Of a DNA stretch of 64,000 bases, positions 19,517 to 28,944 are shown in pieces (positions within the stretch are counted from its first letter, which is position 1; each line of letters begins with the position of its first letter). The notes under the pieces were generated by a model, which was not told where the DNA came from, ran no database searches, and worked only from the letters and a program-made list of their open reading frames with translations. Origin of the DNA: Pycnococcus provasolii. Its lineage: Eukaryota > Chlorophyta > Pseudoscourfieldiophyceae > Pseudoscourfieldiales. Where the stretch lies: positions 1 through 64,000 of the forward strand of contig CP150578.1 of the NCBI GenBank assembly GCA_049487715.1, written 5' to 3'. A program made the translations under genes and the position numbers.

Positions 19517-20406
19517 TCACCTGGGGAGCGTTGTTGTTGTTGTTCCTGCTGCTGCCTGCCCCATGCGACGTTGATGCATTTCAACCATGCTTGGCTGCGA
19601 CTCGCGCGAAGGTACTACTACAGGTTGAGCACGCGATGGCCCAACATCCGAGGCGCGTTGGGAAAAATTCGCTCGTCCCAACGCGTTTGTAGCCTGCGGT
19701 TGGTCATGGGACCGTTGTGCAAACAACGATCCCATGATTCCCGCATCGTCTGTAAGCCACGACTCGCGCTGCATGCCTTGCGGCGGCTCGACGCGAGGCG
19801 GTGCTCCAGCCAAGGCTACAAGATTGCGATCCATTGATGATGACGTCCCCTTGAGAATTCGCCAACGTGCCGCCTCCGTCATACGAGCCGCGTCTTCCAC
19901 AGCCATTTTCCGAATTTTGACGTCGTCCAGGCGCGCATCGTATGCCGCACGCGCAGCCTCGTCAGCAAGCGTCTCGTTCGCCTTCTTCGCGAGCTCAAAC
20001 GCCTCCCTCGCTCTCTCGTGCGAGCATTTGTCAGGATGCAAGAGCAGACTCGCCTTGCGGAACGCGCGACGCACATCCGACACTCCAGTGAGCTGCTGCC
20101 GAGACACGCCAAGCACGTCGTACCAGTTCGGTGGGAGTGCACCTTTTGCGTCGCTTTGAGGCTTCAATGCGGACCTTTGGGCAACTTCAATGACGCGATT
20201 GACCTCGCGGACTCTCTTTGCGTCGTTTGGCATCAACGACGCCATTTCGTCCGAGTCGTACGCCAAGTCCGAAGGGGGCAAGGCTGGTCCAACGTCGTCG
20301 TCGTCGTCGTCACTACCACCTTCCGCCGTTGCCGTTGCCGCCGCCTGAGCAAGCTGCTCACGTGTTGGCATCATTGGACCCGACGGCCGCGAACGTTGCT
20401 GTTGTA

Positions 20407-20461
<55 letters not shown>

Positions 20462-20590
20462 ATGGCCGTCGCCGTCATCGCCGTCGTGCCTGCTGCGCTT
20501 GCGCCTGCGTCGGTGGTGGTGGCGGTGCTCCTCGCCGCCGTGCCTGTGCCTGTGCCTGTGCCTGTGGTGGCGGTCGTGGTCGTCGGCCAT
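19517..20590 (-). CDS. J-domain protein with GPALPP motif, DUF3752-like
   Basis: A 357-residue protein starting MADDHDRHH. In order: His/Arg-rich N-terminus (HRHRHRHRH), basic RRRRKRSR (nuclear signal candidate), a (Glu-Gln)9 run encoded by GAGCAG hexamers (20407-20460), an acidic stretch ending DVGPALPPS, then a J domain (about 158-215) with WYDVLGV and the HPDK tripeptide that stimulates Hsp70 ATPase, and a C-terminal RESWLTDDAGI. GPALPP plus a RESW-type segment are the marks of the GPALPP1/DUF3752 family, which normally has no J domain. The start was chosen at the Met preceding the His-rich block; the frame upstream is open but low in coding character. Confidence 0.85.
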
Positions 20591-20928
20591 TGGGCGAATG
20601 ACTTCTCGCCACCCCTGGTCTGAGAGGACGATTAGTTTTTCCCATGACGGGGATCCGTTATTGATTGTAGATCCGCACGCCCCAAAAAAAGTCCCCTGGG
20701 GATCCCGGTCGAGCACATGCTTTTATCGAAAGATACAATGGCGTGATTGACATTGTAGAGACCACACCCACCAAGCCATTTGTTCGCATGGGGGCACGTC
20801 GGTGTTGGTCTCTTCAGACGAAACTTCCTAGCATGGGAGATCCCGGCGGATCATCATGCAGCACTACTTTCAATACGGTCGAATCAGGGCGTGGGTTTTG
20901 TTTCGATTGTTATAAAAACCACATTTCT
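20591..20928. other. Spacer upstream of the J-domain gene
   Basis: No gene is seen; a short A7 run lies at 20684-20690. It contains the 5' flank of the J-domain gene and the left edge of the mTERF relic. Confidence 0.5.
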
Positions 20929-21136
20929 TTTATACAGATCTCAAAGCAACCGGGGCTATTCACCTGCAGCGTCGAGAACAATTTGAAGCCAACCGTCGCG
21001 TACTTGAAAAGCATCGGATTGCGAGTTGAGCAGATCGCAAAGCAACCGAAGCTTTTCACCTTGAGCGTCGAGAACAATTTGAAGCCAACCGTCGCGTACT
21101 TGAAAAGCATCGGATTGCGAGATGAGCAGATCGCCC
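20929..21136 (+). pseudogene. mTERF repeat fragment (two near-identical 96-bp repeats)
   Basis: Codons in this stretch give two copies of a 32-residue mTERF motif: KQPxLFTxSVENNLKPTV followed by AYLKSIGLRxEQIA. mTERF proteins are organelle nucleic-acid-binding proteins with many such repeats; only two remain here, with no plausible start or end. The DNA of the two copies is almost identical (GTCGAGAACAATTTG at 20971 and 21067), so the duplication is recent or gene-converted. The open frame continues to 21354 but without repeat character. It is probably a relic or a captured fragment. Confidence 0.7.
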
Positions 21137-21525
21137 ATGCGCAATCGCCTGATATTTGCCGTGGAACAACAATGGGAACGATCCCATACGAACGATGGCG
21201 CTGGCGTGGTGGCCGACGATGGCGCTACTATTGGCAGAGACTCAAGGACGACCCCTACATAATATTCCCCACGCCTGGCGGCAAAAGCTTTTGTGTACAA
21301 ATGAAGTTCTTCTACGGCAGCAAGTTACATGCATGTTCACTTTGGACGTCATGATACTAAATTTAAACGATATAGAGTAGTGCACTGTGCGGGACTACTC
21401 TCATATCACTCCAAACCCCAAAAATGGTGTCACCCCAACACAGGCCTATGTGAATAATTATAATTATAAGTCCAGAAAGGGAAAGTAGCAAAAGTCCTTC
21501 ATTCAATTAAAAACTCCCTGACTTC
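21137..21525. other. Spacer between mTERF relic and LeuCD
   Basis: 390 bp of AT-richer sequence with no gene. It includes the 3' flank of the LeuCD gene (TAATTATAATTATAAG near 21457). Confidence 0.5.
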
Positions 21526-23877
21526 TTAATTTGGAACCCAACCACCGATACCATCGAGCCAAGGCATGGTCTCGCTGCGTACGCGCTCGAATGCGTCAAT
21601 CTTGCTCCCCTTCTGCAGAGTCAAGCCGATGTCATCCAAGCCATTCAGCAGGCAGTGCTTGCGGAACGCGTCGACGTCAAATGCGTACTCTTCGCCACCC
21701 GCGCGAACCACCTGTGCCTCCAAATCCACCTCGAACGCGTTGTCCTCCTTCTGCGCCTCGGCCATGAGCTTTCGCACGGCTTCCTCGGGAAGCTGCACGG
21801 GCAACATGCCATTCTTGAAGCAGTTGTTGAAAAATATGTCCGCAAAGCTCGTGGAGATGACGCACCGAATGCCAAAGTCGTTGATTGCCCACGGAGCATG
21901 CTCACGGCTACTTCCACATCCGAAGTTATCACCAGCCACCATGATGCACGAGCTCCGGTAGGGTTCCTGGTTCAGCACAAAGTCGGACTTCTCGTCTCCC
22001 GTCGACGGGTCGTAGCGAAGCTCGTAGAATGCGCTCACGCCAAGTCCAGATCGCTGGATCGTCTTCAGGAACTGCTTGGGAATGATCATGTCCGTGTCAA
22101 CATTCTGAATGTCGAGAGGTGCCGCACGGCCGCTCAGCACCGTGAACGTGGGAATGCCTCCCGCGGCTGCCGAATCCGAATCTGCCGAGGGGGCTGCGGA
22201 TGCAGCGGCTTGTGATGCGGCTGACCCACCCGAGGGTGTGGCAGCCTCCACCGGAGTCAAGAACGCCTTGGCATCCGTCTCAGCGAATGCTTTCTCGTCC
22301 ACGCCTTGGAGGTTGCGAATGTCCGTGAGCGTGCCAGTCACCGCCGCGGCGGCAGCCATCGCCGGCGAGCACAGGTGTGTTCGCCCTCCGTTGCCCTGTC
22401 GACCCTCGAAGTTGCGGTTGGACGTCGACGCGCATCGTTCCTGCGGCTCGAGGCGATCGGGATTCATGCCAAGGCACATCGAGCACCCAGGCTCACGCCA
22501 GTCGAAGCCAGCCTCCTTGAACACAACGTCAAGGCCTTCCTTCTCCGCCTGCTGCTTGACGAGGCCACTGCCTGGGACGACCATCGCAGCCTTGACGTTT
22601 GCAGCCACCTTGCGTCCCTTGGCAACCGCGGCGGCGGCGCGCAGGTCTTCGATGCGTGCGTTCGTGCAGCTTCCAATGAACACCTTGTCCACCGGAACGC
22701 CGTCGAGCGGCGCATTCGGCTCGAGGCCCATGTACGCGAGAGCACGCTCGATCGCCGCGCGACGCTGCTCGTTCGTCTCCTTCGCGGGATCGGGCACCAC
22801 GCCGGTGATGGGTGCCGTGTCCTGCGGGCTCGTTCCCCAAGTGATTGTCGGCACGATGTCGCTCGAGGGGATCACCACCTCCGTGTCGTACGACGCGCCG
22901 TCGTCGGTCGCGAGGCTGCGCCAGTACGACACCGCACGATCCCACGTCTCGCCCGACGGCGCGAGCGGCCGTCCTTTCAGGTACTCGAACGTCACGTCGT
23001 CGGGTGCGACAAGGCCGGCACGCGCCCCCGCCTCGATGGCCATGTTGCACATCGCCATGCGGCTCTCCATGGACATGCCACGCACCGCCTCGCCGCAGAA
23101 CTCAATCACGCTTCCCGTGCCGCCTGCGGTTCCGATGATGCCAATGACGTGCAGCACGACATCTTTCGACGTGACTCCCGGCGCGAGAGGCCCGTCGACG
23201 AGCACGCGCATGTTCTTGGACTTTTTCTGCAGGATGGTCTGCGTCGCAAGCACGTGCTCCACCTCCGACGTTCCGATGCCGAACGCGAGCGCGCCAAACG
23301 CGCCGTGCGTGGACGTGTGGCTGTCTCCGCACACGCATATCGATCCAGGCAGCGTGAATCCCTGCTCGGGTCCGATGACGTGCACGATGCCCTGCCTCGC
23401 GTCGTCGAGTCCAAAGTACGTGACGCCAAACTCGCTCACGTTGCTCTGCAGCGCAAGCACCTGCGTGCGGCTGTCCTCCTCGTCGATGAACGTCTCCACG
23501 TTCTTGAAGGACGATCGGTCGCTCGTGGGAACGTTGTGGTCCGTGGTTGCGAGCGTGCAGTCCGTTCTTCGCACGGGCCGTCCCGCCGTGCGCAGTCCCT
23601 CGAACGCCTGCGGCGACGTGACCTCGTGCACGAGGTGTCTGTCAACGTACAGGAGCGCGGTACCGTCGTCGGACGCGTCGACGAGGTGGTCGTCGAAGAT
23701 TTTGTCGTAGAGCGTGCGTGGCGAGGTCGCCGCGAGGGCGCTAATGACCGGTCTCGAGCACGAGGAGGAGGAGTACGCTCCTGGCCGTGCGTGGCTGCGA
23801 AAGAAAGAGGGTAGTTTGCCGCTGCCGCTCTTGTTCAGGCGCTGCTGCCATTGGAGTGGTCGAGCTGACGTTGCCAT
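21526..23877 (-). CDS. 3-isopropylmalate dehydratase, large and small subunits fused
   Basis: Isomerises 2-isopropylmalate to 3-isopropylmalate in leucine synthesis using a 4Fe-4S cluster. The 783-residue chain contains the complete aconitase-type large subunit (about 55-520) with the cluster ligands in FIGSCTNAR (about 400) and GCSMCLGMN (about 467), then an Ala/Ser-rich linker (about 540-572), then the swivelling small subunit (about 575-783) with [27 protein letters not shown] and FKNGMLP. The first 50 residues are Ser/Arg-rich and acid-free, consistent with plastid or mitochondrial import. Plants encode the two subunits separately; the single-chain form is best known from fungi, so the fusion is notable here. 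It is divergent from the desaturase gene. Confidence 0.95.
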   Translation of the reverse strand: MATSARPLQWQQRLNKSGSGKLPSFFRSHARPGAYSSSSCSRPVISALAATSPRTLYDKIFDDHLVDASDDGTALLYVDRHLVHEVTSPQAFEGLRTAGRPVRRTDCTLATTDHNVPTSDRSSFKNVETFIDEEDSRTQVLALQSNVSEFGVTYFGLDDARQGIVHVIGPEQGFTLPGSICVCGDSHTSTHGAFGALAFGIGTSEVEHVLATQTILQKKSKNMRVLVDGPLAPGVTSKDVVLHVIGIIGTAGGTGSVIEFCGEAVRGMSMESRMAMCNMAIEAGARAGLVAPDDVTFEYLKGRPLAPSGETWDRAVSYWRSLATDDGASYDTEVVIPSSDIVPTITWGTSPQDTAPITGVVPDPAKETNEQRRAAIERALAYMGLEPNAPLDGVPVDKVFIGSCTNARIEDLRAAAAVAKGRKVAANVKAAMVVPGSGLVKQQAEKEGLDVVFKEAGFDWREPGCSMCLGMNPDRLEPQERCASTSNRNFEGRQGNGGRTHLCSPAMAAAAAVTGTLTDIRNLQGVDEKAFAETDAKAFLTPVEAATPSGGSAASQAAASAAPSADSDSAAAGGIPTFTVLSGRAAPLDIQNVDTDMIIPKQFLKTIQRSGLGVSAFYELRYDPSTGDEKSDFVLNQEPYRSSCIMVAGDNFGCGSSREHAPWAINDFGIRCVISTSFADIFFNNCFKNGMLPVQLPEEAVRKLMAEAQKEDNAFEVDLEAQVVRAGGEEYAFDVDAFRKHCLLNGLDDIGLTLQKGSKIDAFERVRSETMPWLDGIGGWVPN

Positions 23878-24530
23878 CCTATCTTAGAGTTGACTACCAA
23901 CTCTGGGGAAAGGATACGAGGCGGAGAGGGAAGAGAGGAGAGGGGAGGGAGAGGAGGGGGAGGGGGTGGCGGCTGCCCCTGGATCACCAATCCATATGGA
24001 TGAAGAGGGATCCGTCGTTGGATGAAGGTTTCGATGGCAGGCTGGCAGGTGGTGGATCAAGGAAGGAAGGATGGATGGGCCACCGCACCGCACGAGGGGG
24101 ACCCCAGACGCTACTTTGCGAAGGCAACCTCACCCTCCCCCTCCCCCTATCAGCCTCTAGAGCCTCTAGACTATGTTGTTTGAAGGGCTAAGGAGTATCC
24201 CCCGCCCCGCCCCGCCCCCTCCCCTCCCCTCATCCCGGGGAGATCCGATTTCGTTGCTGGATCCCGGGCACTTTACTGGCGCATTTGTGGGATCCGGGCC
24301 TCCCCCTCCCCTCCCCAGCCCCACGCCGCTTCCCCCTCTCCAGGGCCCCACGTCCTCCCCCTCCCCCTCCCCTCCCCTTCCACGTCTCACACGAGCCATA
24401 CAACATACCCTCACAACTACAGCGACAAACCCTCGCACCCTCCCAGTTCTCAGCCACTCGACGCATTCGGCATTCTTTCTACAACTAAAGTGCCATTGGA
24501 TCACTCGTTCACTCGTTCCATACCACGATA
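23878..24530. promoter_or_regulatory. Divergent promoter region, LeuCD / desaturase, strand-skewed
   Basis: 653 bp with extreme strand asymmetry: 23918-23970 is nearly all purine (GAGGCGGAGAGGGAAGAG...), while 24130-24150, 24200-24235 and 24297-24380 are nearly all pyrimidine (CCCCTCCCC words). Such tracts can form non-B DNA. No TATA box was identified. Confidence 0.55.
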
Positions 24531-25889
24531 ATGATCGCTCCCAAATTGAGTACCTCGCGCCATGACACAAGGCTCACCTCCTCCTCCTCCTCAAGGGGGA
24601 ATCATATGCGGGCATGCGTGCGTCCTTCGCAAGCCGCGGGAAAGAACTTCGCGAGCAACGCCGCCAACGCCAACACGATCATGGCGGCTTTCCGAGCACC
24701 AGCGAGGAACCAACAACAACACGTCTCAACCACACAACAGAAGCAGCAGCACGTTCAGCACGCGGCGTCCGCGGACGTCGCCACGCTCGACGCGCTGCAG
24801 GAGCAGATGTCCGCGCAGCTCGACCGAGAGGAGGAGGAGCTGCGCATGGCCAGGGACAACTACATTGCCGCGCGCATGGGAGACAGGCCGGCGAACGTCG
24901 ACACGAAGCACGAAAACACCAAAGCGAAGGAGTTCGACATGCCAGGAAGCGACTTCAAGGCGAAGCAGCGCTGGCTCCACTGGCTGAACCGATCGTGGAG
25001 CGAGGGTGACAAGACCTACATGGCCGTCATGCTTGTCAGCCACATCGGCGCGCTCTTCGCGCCGTTCTGCTTCTCGTGGGCAAACTTCGCAACGTTCGTC
25101 GCGACGTACATCGTCACGGGCATGCTCGGCATCACGCTCAGCTACCACCGCAACCTCTCGCACAAGGCGTTCCGACTTCCCAAGCCGCTCGAGCACTTCT
25201 TCGCGTACTGCGGCGTGCTCTCCGTGCAGGGTGACCCGATCGAGTGGGTAAGCAGCCACCGCCACCACCACCGACACTGTGACACGGAGAACGACCCGCA
25301 CACGCCGTACGAAGGGCTCTGGTGGAGCCACATGGGATGGCTGTTCGACACGCACACGACAATGTCGCGCGTCAGCGATCGAAGCAACGCCGCCGACCTC
25401 GCCGCCGATCCCTTCTACCGCTTCGTGCAGAAGACGTACGGATGGCACGTCGCCGCATCGTACATCGCTCTGTACATCCTCGGCGGGTGGCCTTGTGTCG
25501 TGTGGGGTGGCTTCCTTCGCACCGTCTGGGTGTACCACATCACGTGGCTCGTCAACTCCGCGTCGCACGTGTGGGGGTACCAGTCGTGGCGCACGGGTGA
25601 CCTGAGCCGCAACAACTGGTGGGTGGGCATCCTGGCATTTGGGGAGGGGTGGCACAACAACCACCACGCATTTGGATTCTCCGCGAGGCACGGACTCAAG
25701 TGGTTCGAGTTCGACCCCACGTGGTACTGCATCTGGGCGCTGAAGAAGCTTGGCCTCGCGACGAATGTGAAGCTACCGACGGAGGCGCAGAAGGACAAGC
25801 TGCGCTGGAATCGTGACCGCGAGAATGGTGCCTCTGGTGAAACCACGATGCCCGCCGCGGCGTCGGAGTGCAAGTCCGCCTTCGGTTAG
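24531..25889 (+). CDS. Acyl-lipid desaturase, delta-9/FAD5-like, plastid-type
   Basis: A 452-residue membrane fatty-acid desaturase. The three histidine boxes that hold the di-iron centre are present: HRNLSH, HRHHHRH and HNNHH, in the order and spacing of delta-9-type acyl-CoA/acyl-lipid desaturases. Four hydrophobic segments flank them (MAVMLVSHIGALFAPFCF, FATFVATYIVTGMLGITL, VAASYIALYILGGWPCVVW and others). The WVSSHRHHH and FGEGWHNNHH contexts match plant ADS/FAD5 enzymes, which desaturate 16:0 on plastid galactolipid. The N-terminal 90 residues are Ser/Ala/Gln-rich and could be a transit peptide; MIAPKLSTS was taken as the start, while MAAFRAPARN (24681) is an alternative. There is no N- or C-terminal cytochrome b5 domain. 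Confidence 0.9.
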   Translation: MIAPKLSTSRHDTRLTSSSSSRGNHMRACVRPSQAAGKNFASNAANANTIMAAFRAPARNQQQHVSTTQQKQQHVQHAASADVATLDALQEQMSAQLDREEEELRMARDNYIAARMGDRPANVDTKHENTKAKEFDMPGSDFKAKQRWLHWLNRSWSEGDKTYMAVMLVSHIGALFAPFCFSWANFATFVATYIVTGMLGITLSYHRNLSHKAFRLPKPLEHFFAYCGVLSVQGDPIEWVSSHRHHHRHCDTENDPHTPYEGLWWSHMGWLFDTHTTMSRVSDRSNAADLAADPFYRFVQKTYGWHVAASYIALYILGGWPCVVWGGFLRTVWVYHITWLVNSASHVWGYQSWRTGDLSRNNWWVGILAFGEGWHNNHHAFGFSARHGLKWFEFDPTWYCIWALKKLGLATNVKLPTEAQKDKLRWNRDRENGASGETTMPAAASECKSAFG

Positions 25890-26205
25890 GGAAGGAAGGC
25901 AAGCGTGCTTGCTTTCCTATTTCCTTTTTTTGTGCGATAGCAGAGTTACAATTTAGGGTGGTTTATGGTATATGATTGCTCATTCATCAGTAATGGAATG
26001 GATTTTTACTTAAAACGGCTCCCACTTCCCCCTAAACTGGTCAAGGTCAAGGTCAAGAGAGAGGGAGAGACGGAGAGAATCGGGGAAAAGCTCGTGTAGT
26101 CAGTCAATCATACAGTCAGTACTTTTTATATTCAAAAGTAAAAAAGGAAATGAATCATTTGATTTTTACTTAGTTTCCACAAATAAATAAATGAAATAAA
26201 TAAAT
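25890..26205. other. Convergent 3' spacer
   Basis: 316 bp between tail-to-tail genes, AT-rich at the right side (AAATAAATAAATGAAATAAATAAAT at about 26181). No gene seen. Confidence 0.7.
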
Positions 26206-28644
26206 TTATAGTTGCAAGCTGATTGTTTGCGAAAGCCTCGTGCGCTCGCATGCCGAGGAGATGGATTCCTGTGTCACGATGCCAAGCACTTTCTCCTTCC
26301 ACGTTGTCATGTCCTCACCAGCCGCCTCAGCCTCCTCGCGCGTTCGCTCTACAACCGCAACGCTGAACTGAAACTCGATGCCCGACAGAGCCGACGACTC
26401 TTCGATGAGAGGAGACGGCATCTTGCCCATTAACTGCACAGCGTCGAGGAGCGACGCATCCTGATGAATCACACCATCCACCGTGGTGCACAGATTCGGA
26501 AAAAGCTCGTTCAGTGAGCGATTTGTTCCCTTAATGCCAAGCATCGATGCGCCACGCACAAACTCGTCGAAGTTGATCACGCCACTGCCGTCGATGTCGA
26601 GTGTCACGAACAAGTCGTTCACCGTGTCGTCGCCCAATTCCATATTCAAATTCTTAAACACATCCTTCAGATCTCCAAGCGTGATGCCGCCACGCTCAAG
26701 CCCGCCTAGGTTGGCATAAATAGTACGAAGCTCGCTCTCCACCTCGCGCACCGCGCCCATGAGGTCCTTCGCCGCAATGCTGCCAGTCACGTCGCCATTC
26801 GTGTCAAACACCACTGCGCCGTCGCACGTGTATGCCGCGGGAAGACTCACCTGGTACAGAAGCATTTCCTCAGCCGCCGTGAAGAGAGCTGACCTGCCGC
26901 CAAGCGACACGTAGTTCGTGAACAGCGCATCACGCACCTTGATCGCCTCCAGTGCATCGAGGTCGCAGACTGTCGCCCAACCAGGCAAGCCCGCTTCCGC
27001 CGACTCCGTGTCGGCGAGTGTCGTTCGGATGTAGTTTTCTGTGATGGTTGCGGCAGCAACACCAGCCATCACGGGGAGGATCGCGCGGTAGTCGCGCGTA
27101 ATTTCGAAGAGAAGTAGAATGCTCGTGAGTGGCGCATTCACCGTAGCGGCGAGCAGAGACGCCATTCCCACGAGCGCGTACGCCGGGCTTCCCGCGACAA
27201 TGTCAAGGCCCGTCGGCGGCTCGAGGATGTTCAGCACGCTGCCAAAGCTCGCGCCGATGGCTGATCCGATGAACAGGCTCGGCGCAAACACGCCACCCAC
27301 CAGACCGGATCCTGCGCACACAGACGTAACGGCGATCTTCGCGCCGGCCAGGGCAAACAAAACAGCCGCAGCCTCGGCACTTGGCTCCACACCCTGCAGG
27401 GCATTGTCAACGCCGTAGTAGCCGAAGAAAAGAATCTGAGGCACGAACAGTGCAACGGTGAACACGAAGGTCGATCCAACCATGGGGCGAAGCGCGGGTG
27501 GCACGGCACTCTCGCTGAAAGCCTTCGCGGACATCGTGTTCGCCTCCTTGAATACGTAGGCAGCCCCGCCGCACGTCACGCCGAGCAGCAGGAACCACGG
27601 CAGCTCGATCAGCCCGTGAAGGTTGTAATATGGGATGTCAAACTTCGGATCAAGCCCTATTGTGAGCTCCTTGAGAAGTGCGGCGCTCACGGCGGAGAGG
27701 AGCGTGAAGGACACCGCCTTTTTGTCGCGCGTCGAGCTCAGGATGGACTCGAGCGCAAAGAAGATGGCGCTGATGGGTGCATTAAAGCCTGTCGCAAGAC
27801 CGGCGGCGCACCCGCCCGCGAGCACGAGGCGCAGTTCGCTTTCTGTAAGGCCGCGGTTGCGATACAGTGCGGTGCCAAGCATTCCACCGAGCTCCACGAC
27901 AGGACCCTCCGGTCCGAGAGCGTTCCCCGTGCCCAAAGTCAGCACGGAAGCCGCGCTCTTCGTAACGACACGTGGAACGCTGATACTATTCGCATTGGCA
28001 ATATTCGCGTTAACCTCCTTGAGGCTCACGCCAAAGTCGTTCGCGAGAGCGAGTCGAATGAGCGAGACAGCCGCACCTCCGAATAGCGGCAGAACGGCGA
28101 GGGGGAGGGCGGCTGCGAACGGAGTTGGTTCGTCGATGACTCCGAAGATGGCGATGAGCGACTCTTTCGAGGTTTCAAACACCTCGGGAACGAAGTCGTC
28201 GAGCAGTACTTCTCGCACAAGCATCGTCGCCTCCTCGAACAGCACGACGGCGCCACCGACCGTGAGCCCGACGACGAAAGGCGCGAGCGCAAGCTCGAGG
28301 GGGTTCTCGATTCCAATGGAGTTCGTCGCCTGTGCTCCGAGGTACTGCCTTTGGAACGTTTCGCTTTGCCTGAGCTGTTCCGCGACGCCGTCGAGTCCCG
28401 CCGATGATACGGATGTCGGGTCACTTCCGTTATTATTCAGCGAGACTCCGGACACGTCCTCCGCCTCAGATGCGGAGGCAGACTCTGAGGTATCATTCTT
28501 CGAGGAAGGCAGTTGTTGCCGGCGAGACGGAGAAGAGCGAAGCAGGAGTGACGAGTGCCTGCGAGCACGAAGAGGGGCAGGCAAGCACTGGTGACCTCGA
28601 GGGCGCGAGAGGCGCAGGCATGAGACGGCTGGCCCGGGCATCAT
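26206..28644 (-). CDS. CLC-type chloride channel/exchanger with CBS pair and EF-hand
   Basis: An 812-residue CLC anion transporter. The N-terminus (about 1-55) is Arg/Ser-rich, suggesting plastid import as for plant CLC-e. The membrane core carries GPEGP at about 245 (gating glutamate) and GGVFAPSLF at about 448 (anion-site segment), with about ten hydrophobic stretches. The C-terminus has a first CBS-like domain (VRDALFTNYVSLGG, about 571-630), an EF-hand loop DIDGSGVINFDEF (about 680-692) with good calcium ligands at positions 1, 3, 5 and 12, and a second CBS half (CTTVDGVIHQDASLLDAV, about 715-805). Placement of a calcium-binding unit between the CBS halves suggests calcium control of transport (inference). 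Confidence 0.9.
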   Translation of the reverse strand: MMPGPAVSCLRLSRPRGHQCLPAPLRARRHSSLLLRSSPSRRQQLPSSKNDTSESASASEAEDVSGVSLNNNGSDPTSVSSAGLDGVAEQLRQSETFQRQYLGAQATNSIGIENPLELALAPFVVGLTVGGAVVLFEEATMLVREVLLDDFVPEVFETSKESLIAIFGVIDEPTPFAAALPLAVLPLFGGAAVSLIRLALANDFGVSLKEVNANIANANSISVPRVVTKSAASVLTLGTGNALGPEGPVVELGGMLGTALYRNRGLTESELRLVLAGGCAAGLATGFNAPISAIFFALESILSSTRDKKAVSFTLLSAVSAALLKELTIGLDPKFDIPYYNLHGLIELPWFLLLGVTCGGAAYVFKEANTMSAKAFSESAVPPALRPMVGSTFVFTVALFVPQILFFGYYGVDNALQGVEPSAEAAAVLFALAGAKIAVTSVCAGSGLVGGVFAPSLFIGSAIGASFGSVLNILEPPTGLDIVAGSPAYALVGMASLLAATVNAPLTSILLLFEITRDYRAILPVMAGVAAATITENYIRTTLADTESAEAGLPGWATVCDLDALEAIKVRDALFTNYVSLGGRSALFTAAEEMLLYQVSLPAAYTCDGAVVFDTNGDVTGSIAAKDLMGAVREVESELRTIYANLGGLERGGITLGDLKDVFKNLNMELGDDTVNDLFVTLDIDGSGVINFDEFVRGASMLGIKGTNRSLNELFPNLCTTVDGVIHQDASLLDAVQLMGKMPSPLIEESSALSGIEFQFSVAVVERTREEAEAAGEDMTTWKEKVLGIVTQESISSACERTRLSQTISLQL

Positions 28645-28944
28645 GCCAGGAGATGCGCGGGGAGAAAGTGAGAGGTGAGAGGCATAACGTCATCAAGGCC
28701 AATAAACCCCGAATAATCACACCCTGCTTTTGACTCAACCCCCAACTCCGTCCTCGCTGCTCTTTCTTCGCTCACTCTCCTCGCGCAACATGTCACGCAC
28801 GCCATGCACGGTGCGACGCAGTCACCTGGCCGCAGGATGATAGGTCGCCTGCCGCATGTTGTGACGACAAGTCGACAACCAAAGCCTTGCCCGATGTGTA
28901 ATAGCTCATTAATTTACAATTAACTATGCCAAACGCGACGTTCG
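28645..28944. other. Spacer between CLC start and methyltransferase end
   Basis: 300 bp holding the CLC promoter; one of the few places where two neighbouring genes share a strand. Nothing else is seen. Confidence 0.5.
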
